Both the position numbers and the translations under genes were made by a program. From Streptomyces roseifaciens (GTDB lineage Bacteria; Actinomycetota; Actinomycetes; Streptomycetales; Streptomycetaceae): a DNA stretch of 64,000 nt. The notes beneath the pieces are model-generated. The model did no database searches. It was not told the origin of the DNA and saw only the letters and a list, made by a program, of their open reading frames with translations. Below are positions 41,222 to 49,618 of the stretch, piece after piece. Position 1 is the stretch's first letter, and each line of letters starts with the position of its first letter. Location: positions 620,001 through 684,000 of the forward strand of contig NZ_LNBE01000004.1 of assembly GCF_001445655.1 (NCBI RefSeq), written 5' to 3'.

Positions 41222-41242
41222 GGCGGGTCAAGGTGACCCGCC
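41222..41242. promoter_or_regulatory. Inverted repeat upstream of the PopR-like gene
   Basis: GGCGGGTCA and TGACCCGCC are perfect 9-bp arms around AGG, 96 bases before the GTG start at 41338. A single PopR half-site, GGCAGAA, lies at 41286-41292. Either could take part in control of the regulator. Confidence 0.45.
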
Positions 41243-41337
41243 TCGCCCGCCGTTGGTGCACCCGCCGTGGCGCAGTTTCGCGGGCGGCAGAACGCTCACC
41301 CCGCCCCGGACCGCCCGCACCCTTCTACGCTGGTGAG

Positions 41338-41730
41338 GTGACCACCCACGCCTCGAAGCCGGCCGCCCCCGCCCCCGCCCGTCCCAGCGAGCCCCTCTGG
41401 CGGAACGTCGTGGGGGACGTTCTGCGTCGTGAGCGGCTTGCTCAGAAGCGGACGCTCAAGGACGTGGCCGACGCGGGGCGGATCTCGATGCCGTATCTCT
41501 CCGAGGTGGAGCGCGGGCGCAAGGAGGCCTCCTCCGAGGTGCTCGCGGCCGCCGCCAAGGCGCTCGGGCTCAGCCTGGCCGAGCTGCTCGCCCTGGTGCA
41601 GGCGGAGCTCATCCGCCTGGCGAGCCGTACGCAGGTCCAGTCCGTCCGGTCCGTCCGGTCCGTCCGTCCGGTCGGGCAGGCCGCGCCGCAGTCGGTCGCA
41701 CGGCAGAACGAAGTGCGCCTCGCGGCCTGA
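41338..41730 (+). CDS. popR: PopR/ClgR-family XRE activator with LAA degron
   Basis: A 130-residue regulator starting at GTG 41338. The helix-turn-helix spans about residues 22-82 ([60 protein letters not shown]), the ClgR/PopR pattern. After a Ser/Val/Arg-rich stretch encoded by short repeats ([11 protein letters not shown]) it ends EVRLAA. In S. lividans, PopR activates clpP3clpP4 and is destroyed by ClpP1P2 through a terminal LAA. The gene is convergent to a clpP pair whose promoter holds a PopR-type palindrome (43162-43176), supporting PopR over ClgR. Confidence 0.82.
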   Translation: MTTHASKPAAPAPARPSEPLWRNVVGDVLRRERLAQKRTLKDVADAGRISMPYLSEVERGRKEASSEVLAAAAKALGLSLAELLALVQAELIRLASRTQVQSVRSVRSVRPVGQAAPQSVARQNEVRLAA

Positions 41731-41771
41731 CCGCCGGTCCCACTTCCGGGGCGGCCCGACTGCCGTCCCGG

Positions 41772-41806
41772 CAGGCGGCCGCCCACCCCCGTAGCGCGGC
41801 CGCCTG
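41772..41806. terminator. Bidirectional terminator between popR-like gene and clpP operon
   Basis: CAGGCGGCCGC and GCGGCCGCCTG form a perfect 11-bp stem with a 13-base loop in the convergent gap. Confidence 0.85.
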
Positions 41807-41822
41807 TCATCGGCCCGCCCCC

Positions 41823-42431
41823 TCAGGCGGCAGCCGTGAGCGCTCTGCGGCTGAGGACCGCGTCGGCGAGGCCGTACGCCACCGCCTCCTGTGCGGTGAA
41901 GACCTTGTCGCGGTCCATGTCGGCGCGGAGGGCCGCGACGTCGTGGCCCGTGTGCCGGGACAGGACCTCTTCGACCTCGCTGCGGATGCGGAGCATCTCC
42001 TTGGCCTGGAGGGTGAGGTCGGAGACGGTCCCCTGCTGGCCGCGGCTCGCCGGCTGTCCCAGCAGGATCCGGGCGTGTTCGAGGACGAAGCGCCGTCCCG
42101 GGTCGCCGCCGGCGAGGAGGACGGCCGCGGTCGAGGCGGCCTGGCCGACGCAGAACGTCGAGATGGGGGCGCGGACGAAGGTCATCGTGTCGTAGATGGC
42201 CATCAGGGAAGTGAAGGATCCGCCCGGGGAGTTGATGTAGAGGGCGATCTCCGTGTCCGGTGCGGCCGATTCGAGGTGCAGCAGCTGGGCGATGACGACG
42301 TTGGCGACACCGTCGTCGATCTCCGTGCCGAGGAAGATGATGCGCTCGGAGAGCAGCCGGCTGAAGACGTCGTAGGCCCGCTCGCCGTTGGGGGTGCGCT
42401 CGACCACGGTCGGAATCGTGTACTGGCTCAT
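41823..42431 (-). CDS. clpP4: ClpP-family subunit lacking the catalytic histidine (ClpP4 position)
   Basis: A 202-residue ClpP fold protein, second gene of the operon and four bases after its partner. The handle and oxyanion regions are normal ([28 protein letters not shown] with Ser100), and the late Asp region [12 protein letters not shown] is kept. At the catalytic-His position the family motif RIMIHQP reads RILLGQP, a GGA Gly codon at residue 125. Without His the Ser cannot be activated, so this is probably a structural or regulatory subunit in a mixed ClpP3-ClpP4 tetradecamer. Expression should need PopR. Confidence 0.85.
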   Translation of the reverse strand: MSQYTIPTVVERTPNGERAYDVFSRLLSERIIFLGTEIDDGVANVVIAQLLHLESAAPDTEIALYINSPGGSFTSLMAIYDTMTFVRAPISTFCVGQAASTAAVLLAGGDPGRRFVLEHARILLGQPASRGQQGTVSDLTLQAKEMLRIRSEVEEVLSRHTGHDVAALRADMDRDKVFTAQEAVAYGLADAVLSRRALTAAA

Positions 42432-42435
42432 GTCG

Positions 42436-43089
42436 TCAGAGTCCGATCCGTCGCTTCGTGCCGGCCGGGCGGACGTCCTCCATGGACTCCACGACGCGGT
42501 CGATCATGCCGTAGTCCTTCGCCTGCTGCGCCGTGAACCACCGGTCGCGGTCGCCGTCGCGGGAGACGGTCTCCTCGGACTGGCCGGTGTGCTCGGCGGT
42601 GATGCGCTCGATGGCCTTCTTGGTGAATTCGAGGTTCTCGGCCTGGATGGCGATGTCGGCGGCGGTGCCGCCGATTCCGGCCGACGGCTGGTGCATCATG
42701 ATCCGCGCGTTCGGCAGGGCGTAGCGCTTGCCCGGCGTCCCGACGGTGAGGAGGAACTGCCCCATGCTGGCGGCGAATCCCATGGCGAGGGTGGAGACGT
42801 CGTTGGGGATCAGCCGCATCGTGTCGTAGATCGCCAGCCCGGCCGTCACGGAGCCGCCGGGGCTGTTGATGTAGAGGGCGATGTCGGTGCGGGGGTCCTC
42901 GGCGGAGAGGAGGAGCAGCTGGGCGCAGACGCGGTTGGCGGAGGCCTCGTTGACCTCGCTGCCGAGGAAGACGATGCGCTGTGTGAGGAGCAGCGAGGCG
43001 AGGTGGTCGTCGAAGCGGGTCGGGGACGCTTCCCCGTCGGCGGCGCGCGGTGCGAGAACGGCGTGCGGTGCGAGGGCGAGCGGTGGCAT
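42436..43089 (-). CDS. clpP3: ATP-dependent Clp protease proteolytic subunit (ClpP3 position)
   Basis: A 217-residue ClpP with an intact triad: Ser108 in GFAASMGQ, His133 in RIMMHQP, and Asp in RDRDRWF near residue 180. ATG 43089 has AGGAGG four bases upstream, better than a start 13 residues earlier. It is the first gene of the clpP3clpP4-type operon. It degrades proteins delivered by Clp ATPases. In Streptomyces this second clpP operon is silent unless ClpP1P2 function fails, which stabilises PopR. The promoter gap 43090-43234 holds the PopR-type box. Confidence 0.9.
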   Translation of the reverse strand: MPPLALAPHAVLAPRAADGEASPTRFDDHLASLLLTQRIVFLGSEVNEASANRVCAQLLLLSAEDPRTDIALYINSPGGSVTAGLAIYDTMRLIPNDVSTLAMGFAASMGQFLLTVGTPGKRYALPNARIMMHQPSAGIGGTAADIAIQAENLEFTKKAIERITAEHTGQSEETVSRDGDRDRWFTAQQAKDYGMIDRVVESMEDVRPAGTKRRIGL

Positions 43090-43161
43090 GGAGCCTCCTG
43101 GGGCCGGAGAGTGGTGCGGTCCCACCACTCTCCGGCCGTCCGTGCCCTCGCGGCAGCTTTC

Positions 43162-43176
43162 TCTGCCTGCGGCAGA
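43162..43176. promoter_or_regulatory. PopR binding site upstream of clpP operon
   Basis: TCTGCC-TGC-GGCAGA is a perfect palindrome matching the reported PopR site TTCTGCC-N3-GGCAGAA apart from the outermost pair. It lies 73 bases upstream of the clpP3 start. Extra GGCAGA half-sites occur at 43187-43192 and near 43200. Confidence 0.82.
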
Positions 43177-43234
43177 TTCGCCGACGGCAGAGCGGCGGGC
43201 AGAGCGGCGGGCCGAGCGCCTCGGCCCGTACCCG

Positions 43235-44497
43235 CTACGCCACCCGGTCCGCCGCCGGAGCCCGGTCCTCGCCGGCGGCGCCCGCGTCGCCGGACGCGAC
43301 CACCCGCGACGGCTCCGCCCCGTCGCGGTCCAGCGCGCCGGACACCACCGCGCACAGCAGGCCCGCCGCGGCCAGGGCCGCGCCGACCAGCGTGGGGGAC
43401 GTCCAGCCCCAGCCCGCTGCGATGGCGACGCCGCCGAGCCACGCGCCGCCCGCGTTCGCGAGGTTGAACGCCGAGTGGTTGGAGGCGGCGGCGAGCGTCG
43501 GGGCGGCCTTGGCCTTGTTCATGATCAGCATCTGGAGGGGGGTGCTGGTCATGGAGCCGGCGGCGCCGAGCAGGACGACCGTCAGCAGCGCCGCCCACTT
43601 CACGTGCACGGTGAAGTCGAAGACGACGAGGACCGCGGCGAGGCCGGCCAGGGCTCCGTAGAGCGTGGGGCGCAGAGCGCGGTCGGTGAGGGGGCCGGCC
43701 GCCAGGACGCCCAGGGTCATGCCGATGCCGAAGAGCGCCAGCACGAACGTGACCGAGGTTTCGGAGAAGCCGGTGACCTCCACGGCCATCGCGGACAGGT
43801 AGCTGTAGACGGCGAAGACGCCCGCGAAGCCGAAGACGGTGGTCAGCAGGCCCAGCAGCACCTGGCGGCCGCCCAGGGCCCGCAGCTCCTTGCCCAGGCC
43901 CGCGCCCTGCTCGGGCGGCAGCTGGGGGATCAGCCGGGCGAGCGCGGCCATCGCCGCGAGGCCGATCGCGGCCACGACGAGGAACGTCGCGCGCCACCCC
44001 AGGTGCTGCCCCAGGAGGGTGGCCGCGGGGACGCCGACGATGTTGGCGACCGTCAGGCCGAGGAACATCATGGCGACCGCCCGGGCCTGCCGTCCCTCAC
44101 CCGCGAGGCGGGCGGCGACGACGGAGCCCACGCCGAAGAACGCGCCGTGCGGCAGCCCGGCCAGGACCCGGCCCGCGACGAGCGTCCCGAAGGAGGGGGC
44201 GATCGCGGAGGCCAGGTTCCCGGCCGTGAAGACCGCCATGAGCAGGATCAGCATCCGCTTGCGGGGGATGCGTGAGCCGAGGGCGGTGAGCAGGGGGGCG
44301 CCGACGACCACGCCGAGGGCGTAGGCGGAGACCAGGTAGCCGGCGGTGGGGACGGAGGTCCCCAGGTCGTCGGCGACGTTGGGCAGGAGGCCCATCATCA
44401 CGAACTCGGTCGTCCCTATGCCGAAGGCGGAGACGGCGAGCGCCAGCAGAGCCACGGGCATGAGGAGGGGGGCCTTTCGGACGGGCGTGCGGGGCAA
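43235..44497 (-). CDS. MFS sugar-efflux/drug transporter (AraJ-like, DHA1)
   Basis: A 420-residue, 12-helix exporter. Motifs are FGIGTTEFVMMGLLPNVADD in helix 1, GAPLLTALGSRIPRKRML (motif A), GAFFGVGSVVAARL and NIVGVPAATLLGQHLGWR. This pattern fits the AraJ/CmlR-type group that exports arabinose-like sugars or chloramphenicol. The likely start is TTG 44497 (MPRTPVRKAPLL); ATG 44461 would remove the charged lead residues. It is preceded by a 13-bp tandem repeat. Substrate unknown. Confidence 0.85.
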   Translation of the reverse strand: MPRTPVRKAPLLMPVALLALAVSAFGIGTTEFVMMGLLPNVADDLGTSVPTAGYLVSAYALGVVVGAPLLTALGSRIPRKRMLILLMAVFTAGNLASAIAPSFGTLVAGRVLAGLPHGAFFGVGSVVAARLAGEGRQARAVAMMFLGLTVANIVGVPAATLLGQHLGWRATFLVVAAIGLAAMAALARLIPQLPPEQGAGLGKELRALGGRQVLLGLLTTVFGFAGVFAVYSYLSAMAVEVTGFSETSVTFVLALFGIGMTLGVLAAGPLTDRALRPTLYGALAGLAAVLVVFDFTVHVKWAALLTVVLLGAAGSMTSTPLQMLIMNKAKAAPTLAAASNHSAFNLANAGGAWLGGVAIAAGWGWTSPTLVGAALAAAGLLCAVVSGALDRDGAEPSRVVASGDAGAAGEDRAPAADRVA

Positions 44498-44556
44498 GCC
44501 GTCCAGCCTACGGGATGGCCTCGCGGCGTCCGGCCGGCCCGTCAGGCAGCCCGGTC

Positions 44557-44600
44557 GGCCGTCCCGTCAGGCCGTCCCGTCAGGCCGTCCCGTCAGGCCG
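44557..44600. repeat. 13-bp tandem repeat overlapping the DUF2867 stop codon
   Basis: GGCCGTCCCGTCA is repeated three times in succession (44557-44569, 44570-44582, 44583-44595) plus five bases of a fourth copy. The last copy contains the stop codon of the minus-strand DUF2867 gene. Confidence 0.85.
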
Positions 44601-45195
44601 CGCTCTTCCCGGCGCGCCTCTCGGCGGCCGTCGCCTCCCACTCGCGTCCGATCTGCCGGAGCAGCGCCGGGTACACGCCCACGTACCGGAAGAGCTTGAT
44701 GCCCGCCATGTAGACGGCGCCGAAGAGCCCGTTCGGCTTCACCAGGACGGCCATCTGCGCGTGGTGGCCCCCGGTCCCGTCCGGCACCCAGCCGAGGTGC
44801 AGCACTCCCCGTACGGTCCGGTTGGACATCTCGGCCGCCCACTCGTCGTGCGTCCGGTAGACGGAGGTGAACTTGCGGAAGTCGGGTCCGCGGGGGCCTT
44901 CGCGGAGGTCGGCGGGCAGCCGGTCCCGCAGCCCGGGCTCCTGGTCGCCCACGCCGGTGCCGGACTCGTCCCAGCCGAGCAGGGCCCCGAGCTTCCAGCG
45001 GACCGCGAAGAGCGCGCGGCCCACGCGGGAGTCGACGTAGTCCCCGTCGCCGGTCGAGAACTGCTTCACCAGGTGCGCGAGGTCGTCCGGGCCGCCCGGC
45101 GTCGGGAGGGCCCAGACGTCCTCGACGCGGAAGTCGGGGGCGATCTCGTGGATGCGCCAGGGGCGGGAAGTGTGTGCCGTGACCGGCAGCCTCAT
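44593..45195 (-). CDS. DUF2867-domain protein
   Basis: A 200-residue protein with the DUF2867 pattern: HTSRPWRIHEIAPDFRVEDV, an FAVRWKLGALLGWDE segment, TVRGVLHLGWVPDG, and AGIKLFRYVGVYPALLRQIG at the C-terminus, which looks amphipathic or membrane-associating. The family is related to START-like or polyketide-cyclase-like folds and is often next to oxidoreductases or regulators. It is divergent from a TetR gene with two strong operators between them, so it is the probable target of that repressor. Chemical role unknown. Confidence 0.85.
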   Translation of the reverse strand: MRLPVTAHTSRPWRIHEIAPDFRVEDVWALPTPGGPDDLAHLVKQFSTGDGDYVDSRVGRALFAVRWKLGALLGWDESGTGVGDQEPGLRDRLPADLREGPRGPDFRKFTSVYRTHDEWAAEMSNRTVRGVLHLGWVPDGTGGHHAQMAVLVKPNGLFGAVYMAGIKLFRYVGVYPALLRQIGREWEATAAERRAGKSAA

Positions 45196-45207
45196 GATCG
45201 GTCCCCC

Positions 45208-45266
45208 ATCTATACGATGCCGTATAGATCGAGGCTAGGCCCGTCTGTACGGCTCCGTATAGACGG
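45208..45266. promoter_or_regulatory. Two TetR operators between DUF2867 and tetR
   Basis: ATCTATACG-ATGC-CGTATAGAT (45208-45229) has perfect 9-bp arms. A second palindrome spans 45241-45266, with CCGTCTGTACGG and CCGTATAGACGG as arms around CT (one mismatch). Both share the half-site CGTATAGA. They overlap both divergent promoters. Confidence 0.88.
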
Positions 45267-45291
45267 AGGGAACGTGAGGGGAGACACAGTC

Positions 45292-45852
45292 ATGGGCGCC
45301 ATCCGTACGCCTCGCGAGAAGTGGATCGAGGAGGGGCTGCGCGCGCTCTCCGCCGGCGGCCCGGAGGCCGTCCGGATCGAGTCCCTGGCGCAGGCCCTCG
45401 GCGTCAGCAAGGGCGGCTTCTACGGCTACTTCCGCAACCGGGACGCGCTGCTCGCGGAGATGCTCGACACGTGGGAGCGCGAGGTCACCGAGGCGGTGGT
45501 GGAGCAGGCCGAGAGCGGCGGGGGAGACGCCCGGGCCAAGCTGGAGCGGCTGTTCGCGATCGTCTCGGCCGCCGCCGAGCGGCCGGTGACGAGCGTGGCG
45601 GCCGAGCTTGCGATCCGCGAGTGGGCCCGGCGCGACGAGGCGGTCGCGGAGCGGCTGCGGCGCGTCGACAACCGGCGCATGGACTACCTGCGCTCGCTGT
45701 TCGGCCCGATCTGCGCCGACGAGGACGAGGCCGAGGTCCGCAGCCTGCTCACCTTCTCCTCGCGGATCGGCACCCGCTTCATGGCCGCCGACCACGGGGG
45801 GCGCAGCCACGAGGAAGTGATGCGGCTGACCAGGAAGTGGCTCCTGAGGTAG
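45292..45852 (+). CDS. TetR/AcrR-family regulator
   Basis: A 186-residue regulator starting at ATG 45292 behind GAGGGGAG. The helix-turn-helix lies at about residues 9-55 (WIEEGLRALSAGGPEAVRIE, LAQALGVSKGGFYGYFRNRD). The ligand domain is short (LERLFAIVSAAAERPVTSVA, ELAIREWARRDEAVAERLRR). Divergent placement with twin palindromes indicates autoregulation and control of the DUF2867 gene. The inducer is unknown. Confidence 0.92.
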   Translation: MGAIRTPREKWIEEGLRALSAGGPEAVRIESLAQALGVSKGGFYGYFRNRDALLAEMLDTWEREVTEAVVEQAESGGGDARAKLERLFAIVSAAAERPVTSVAAELAIREWARRDEAVAERLRRVDNRRMDYLRSLFGPICADEDEAEVRSLLTFSSRIGTRFMAADHGGRSHEEVMRLTRKWLLR

Positions 45853-45927
45853 CCGCTTCCCGGTCGCGCGGGTGCCGGTCGTGCGAGTGCCGGTCGTACG
45901 GGCGTCGGTCGTACAGGTGCCGGCGGG

Positions 45928-46941
45928 TCAGATCCTGACCCGCGCCGCCACCGGCAGGTGGTCGCTCTTCGTCGCGGGCAGCGTCCACGCCGAGACCGGG
46001 TCCATGCCGCGCACCATGATCTGGTCGATGCGGGCCATGGGGAAGCTCGCCGGCCAGCTGAAGCCGAAGCCGTCGCCCGCTGCGCCCTGGGCGGAGCGCA
46101 GCTGGGAGGTGATGGGGGCCAGGGAGCGGTCGTTCATGGTGCCGTTGAGGTCGCCGAGGAGGATGACGCGCTTCTCCGGCTCCTGCGCGATGGCCTGGCC
46201 GAGCGCCTCGGCGCTGCGGTCGCGCTGCCCGGCGGTGAAGCCCGCGTTGAACTTGACGCGCACCGACGGCATGTGGGCGACGTAGACGGCGACGGGGCCC
46301 TGGGGGGTGCGGACGGTGGCGCGCAGGGCGCGCACCCAGCCGAGCCGGATGTCGACGGGCTGGACCAGCTCCAGGGGGTACTTGCTCCATATGCCGACCG
46401 TGCCCTGCACGGAGTGGTGCTTGTACGTGCCCGCCAGCGCCTTCTCGTAGCGCGAGGCGTTGGTGAGCTCCTCCAGGGCCACCACGTCGGCCCCGGAGGC
46501 GGCGACGGCCCGGGCCGTGGCGGCGGGGTCGGGGTTCTCGGCGTTGACGTTGTGGGTGGCCACCGTGAAGTTGCCGCCCTTGGCGGTCTTGTCGCTGAGC
46601 AGGCCGCCGAAGAGGTTCACCCAGGTGACCACCGGGAGCAGCAGCGCGATCAGCGCGGTCGCCGAGCGGCGCACGATCGCCAGGACGAACAGGACGGGGA
46701 TGCCCAGGCCGAGCCAGGGCAGGAAGGTCTCGGTCAGGCTGCCGAGGTTGCCGACCCGGTTGGGCAGCTGGGTGTGCAGGAGCATCAGCAGTCCGAGCAG
46801 GACCGCGAGGGCGGCGAGGACGAGGCCGCGCCGCCAGACGTCGCGGTCCCGCCACCGGTCCATGAGGCGCCGGGCCCCGGATCCGGTCCCCTCCGGACCG
46901 GCTCCGTCTCGGCCCGTCTCCTGCATGTACGCCTGCGCCAT
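45928..46941 (-). CDS. VanJ-like membrane endonuclease/exonuclease/phosphatase protein
   Basis: A 337-residue protein. Three hydrophobic helices (about residues 38-105: GLVLAALAVLLGLLMLL, WLGLGIPVLFVLAIV, ATALIALLLPVVTWVNLF) precede an EEP-fold domain facing outside. Catalytic motifs are ATHNVNAENPD (Asn), VVALEELTN (Glu), RVILLGDLNGTMND (Asp/Asn), and a terminal SDHLPV (Asp/His). The same layout is seen in VanJ of S. coelicolor, which gives teicoplanin resistance, probably by hydrolysing undecaprenyl-linked phosphate. A lipid-phosphate hydrolase in the cell envelope is thus likely. It is monocistronic. Confidence 0.85.
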   Translation of the reverse strand: MAQAYMQETGRDGAGPEGTGSGARRLMDRWRDRDVWRRGLVLAALAVLLGLLMLLHTQLPNRVGNLGSLTETFLPWLGLGIPVLFVLAIVRRSATALIALLLPVVTWVNLFGGLLSDKTAKGGNFTVATHNVNAENPDPAATARAVAASGADVVALEELTNASRYEKALAGTYKHHSVQGTVGIWSKYPLELVQPVDIRLGWVRALRATVRTPQGPVAVYVAHMPSVRVKFNAGFTAGQRDRSAEALGQAIAQEPEKRVILLGDLNGTMNDRSLAPITSQLRSAQGAAGDGFGFSWPASFPMARIDQIMVRGMDPVSAWTLPATKSDHLPVAARVRI

Positions 46942-47155
46942 CCGTCGTCCTCAACTCTTCATCCGCTGCGGCCCCGCCCACCAGACGATAGGTGATCACC
47001 CGGTGAGTGCGGCATGCGCCGCTTCCGCTTCCGACGTGGCACCCCTGGTGGGGGTGTCGGTGGGAAGGACGACGTCCCGGCGGACCGGGGTTCCGGGCCG
47101 GGGGCCCGTAGGGGCGTGCTGTGACACAACGGGCATATTCGCCGGTGTCCGGGGT

Positions 47156-47183
47156 CGTACGGGCCGCTGCCGGGTCCCGTACG
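47156..47183 (-). terminator. Hairpin after the TetR gene
   Basis: CGTACGGG (47156-47163) and CCCGTACG (47176-47183) pair across a 12-base loop, 17 bases downstream of the minus-strand TetR stop. The rest of gap 46942-47199 is noncoding, with a GGTGATCACC palindrome near 46991 and no other feature. Confidence 0.5.
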
Positions 47184-47199
47184 GCGGCAAGCCCGGCCG

Positions 47200-47808
47200 T
47201 CAGCGGGGGCGCACGCCTTCCAGGACCGCGTCGACGATCTTCCCGGGGAGGTCCTCCGGCAGGTCCGCCCGCTCGTGGAACATGGCCCGCGACAGCATGG
47301 GGCTGACGATGAGGTCGCCCATCAGCTCGACGTCCAGGTCGGAGCGGATCTCGCCGGTGGCCATGCCGCGCCGCAGGACGGCGTGGACCGCCTCGCGGCG
47401 GGCCGTGACGACCTTCTCGTGGTACTCCTGCCAGAGGCCGGGGTGGGCCTTGATCTGGGCGAGGACCGTGCGCAGGACGGCCGAGGAGCGCTTGGCCAGG
47501 CCGCGCCGGCGCAGCGTCTCCAGCAGCGTGACCAGGTCGTCCCGTACGGACTCCCCGGCGAGCTCGGGGGCGGCGTGCTCCAGGGAGCGCATGACGTCGA
47601 GCATCAGCGCCTCCTTGCCGGGCCAGCGGCGGTAGACCGTGGCCTTGCCGACGCCGGCCTCGCGCGCGATGCGCTCCATCGACAGCTCGCCGAGCGTCAC
47701 GCCCTCTTCGAGCAGGCGCAGGACGGTCTCGACGACGGCCGTGTCGAGGGCGGCGTTGCGGGGGCGGCCGCGGCGCTCGGGAGCCGGGGCCGCCTGGGGG
47801 TGGGTCAT
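47200..47808 (-). CDS. TetR-family repressor of the adjacent drug exporter
   Basis: A 202-residue regulator starting at ATG 47808, overlapping the stop of the exporter gene (ATGA). The DNA-binding domain reads [49 protein letters not shown]. The C-terminal domain matches the TetR_C family found next to DHA2 exporters. Being the second gene of the operon, it likely feeds back on the promoter through the inverted repeat at 49455-49485. The inducer is presumably a transported drug. Confidence 0.92.
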   Translation of the reverse strand: MTHPQAAPAPERRGRPRNAALDTAVVETVLRLLEEGVTLGELSMERIAREAGVGKATVYRRWPGKEALMLDVMRSLEHAAPELAGESVRDDLVTLLETLRRRGLAKRSSAVLRTVLAQIKAHPGLWQEYHEKVVTARREAVHAVLRRGMATGEIRSDLDVELMGDLIVSPMLSRAMFHERADLPEDLPGKIVDAVLEGVRPR

Positions 47809-49436
47809 GCGCCTGCTCCCGCCTGTTCCTTCTGGCCGTCCGGGCGCGCGGCGCCGGGCGCCGTGCGGACGGCCCCGCGCTTGGGCAGGAAGAGGGCGAC
47901 GACGGCCGCGCCGACCAGGGCCGTGGCGCTGGCGCCGATGAGCGTGACGTGCATGGCGTGGACGAAGGCGGCGTGCGCGGGGCCGATGAGCGCCCTGCCC
48001 TCCGGGCCGAGCGTCGCGGCGACGTTCAAGGTCGCCTCGACGGACTCTCCCGCCGCGTGCCGCGCCTCGTCCGTCAGGCCGGGGAGGCCGGCGATCCGGC
48101 CGGAGATGCCGTCGCGGTAGGTGGTGGACAGGACGGAGCCGAGCACGGCGATGCCCAGCGAGGCGCCGACCTGCCGGAAGGTGTTGTTCACGGCGGAGCC
48201 CGAGCCGGCCCGCTCGCGCGGCAGCGACTGCATGATCGAGACGGTGGCGGGCGGCATGATGTGCGCCATCGAGGCGCCCTGGAAGAACAGCAGCACCTCC
48301 AGCACCCAGACCGGGGTGTCCTGGTCCAGCAGCAGGAAACCGGCCATCGTCGCGGAGACCATCACCATGCCGCCGGTGCACACGATGCGCACGCCGAACT
48401 TCTCCACGACGCGGCGCACGCGCACGGCGAAGAACATGTGGGCGGCCGCGAGCGGCAGCATCAGCAGCCCGCTCTGCAGCGGCGTGAAGCCGCGCACGCT
48501 CTGGGTGTAGAAGACGGTCATGAACGTGACGCCCATCAGGGCGAAGAAGACCAGCGCGATGGCGGAGACGGCGGCGGCGAAGGCCGGGTTGCGGAACCAG
48601 CGCACGTCGAGCGAGGGGTGGTCCGAGCGCCGCTCGTGCAGGACGAAGAGGACCAGGACGAGCAGGCCGGAGCCGGCCGTGCCGAAGACCTCGGGGTCGG
48701 TGAAGTCCGCCAGCTGGCCGCCCTTGATGATCCCGTAGACCAGCAGGACCAGGCCCACGACCGAGAGCCCCGCGCCGACCGGGTCGAGGCGGCCCGGCCG
48801 CGGGTCCCTGGAGTCGGGGACGAGCACGGACATCGCGATCAGGGCGGTGATCACGATGGGGACGTTGACCAGGAAGACCGAGCCCCACCAGAAGTGCTCC
48901 AGGAGGATGCCGCCGGTGATCGGCCCTATGGCCACGGCGAGGCCCACGGCGCCCGCCCAGATGCCGATGGCCTTGGGCTGCTCCTCGCGCTCGAAGACGT
49001 TCATGATGATCGCGAGGGTCGCGGGCATCACGAACGCGCCGCCGAAGCCCATGAGCGCGCGGAAGGCGATGAGCTCGGTGGGCGAGCCGGAGAAGGCGGA
49101 GAGCACGGAGCCGGCGCCGAAGACGACCATGCCCGCGAGCAGGACCTTCTTGCGGCCGAGCCGGTCGCCCAGCAGGCCGGCGGTGAACAGGATCCCGGCG
49201 AAGACCAGGGTGTAGGAGTTGACGGCCCACTCCAGCTGGCTCTGGGTGGCGCCGAGGCCGATGGGCGCGGGGGTGGCGATCGTCTTCATCGCGACGTTCA
49301 GGATCGAGTTGTCCAGCACGACGATGAGCAGGCTGAACAGCAGGACGGCCAGGATCGCCCAGCGCCTGCGGTGCACCGCCTCCGGGACCTTCCGGGGCGG
49401 CGCGGCGCCCGGGGCGCCGGAGGGAGCGGGTGTCAT
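47805..49436 (-). CDS. DHA2-family multidrug exporter (EmrB/QacA type, 14 helices)
   Basis: A 543-residue MFS transporter with 14 predicted helices. Diagnostic stretches are [20 protein letters not shown] (the D1 motif LDxTxVNVALP variant), [16 protein letters not shown] (motif A), [20 protein letters not shown], and [20 protein letters not shown] (motif C). It exports cationic or lipophilic drugs by proton antiport. ATG 49436 is chosen because upstream codons do not fit the family. Expression is likely repressed by the co-operonic TetR until a ligand appears. Confidence 0.93.
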   Translation of the reverse strand: MTPAPSGAPGAAPPRKVPEAVHRRRWAILAVLLFSLLIVVLDNSILNVAMKTIATPAPIGLGATQSQLEWAVNSYTLVFAGILFTAGLLGDRLGRKKVLLAGMVVFGAGSVLSAFSGSPTELIAFRALMGFGGAFVMPATLAIIMNVFEREEQPKAIGIWAGAVGLAVAIGPITGGILLEHFWWGSVFLVNVPIVITALIAMSVLVPDSRDPRPGRLDPVGAGLSVVGLVLLVYGIIKGGQLADFTDPEVFGTAGSGLLVLVLFVLHERRSDHPSLDVRWFRNPAFAAAVSAIALVFFALMGVTFMTVFYTQSVRGFTPLQSGLLMLPLAAAHMFFAVRVRRVVEKFGVRIVCTGGMVMVSATMAGFLLLDQDTPVWVLEVLLFFQGASMAHIMPPATVSIMQSLPRERAGSGSAVNNTFRQVGASLGIAVLGSVLSTTYRDGISGRIAGLPGLTDEARHAAGESVEATLNVAATLGPEGRALIGPAHAAFVHAMHVTLIGASATALVGAAVVALFLPKRGAVRTAPGAARPDGQKEQAGAGA

Positions 49437-49454
49437 GCCCGCCAGCCTAGATCC

Positions 49455-49485
49455 TTTCCGATACGAACCCGTCTCGTATTGGAAA
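49455..49485. promoter_or_regulatory. TetR operator upstream of the DHA2 exporter
   Basis: TTTCCGATACGA (49455-49466) and TCGTATTGGAAA (49474-49485) are 12-bp arms with one mismatch and a seven-base spacer. The site begins 19 bases upstream of the exporter start, as expected for a repressor operator. Confidence 0.85.
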
Positions 49486-49618
49486 ACCTTTACCCCGGTC
49501 CGACGAACGGGTGTGCGTGGGGGTCCCTTCCCCGCCCGGAGCGCGCGTGTCAGCATGGAGGTGATCCGGGGACGCCGTCAGGGCGCCTCGAGACGACATC
49601 AACACAGGAGCAACCGCC

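Noticed and set aside
43181..43204. Additional full PopR sites near 43181-43204
   Set aside because: Only single GGCAGA half-sites are present; no second palindrome with a three-base centre was found.
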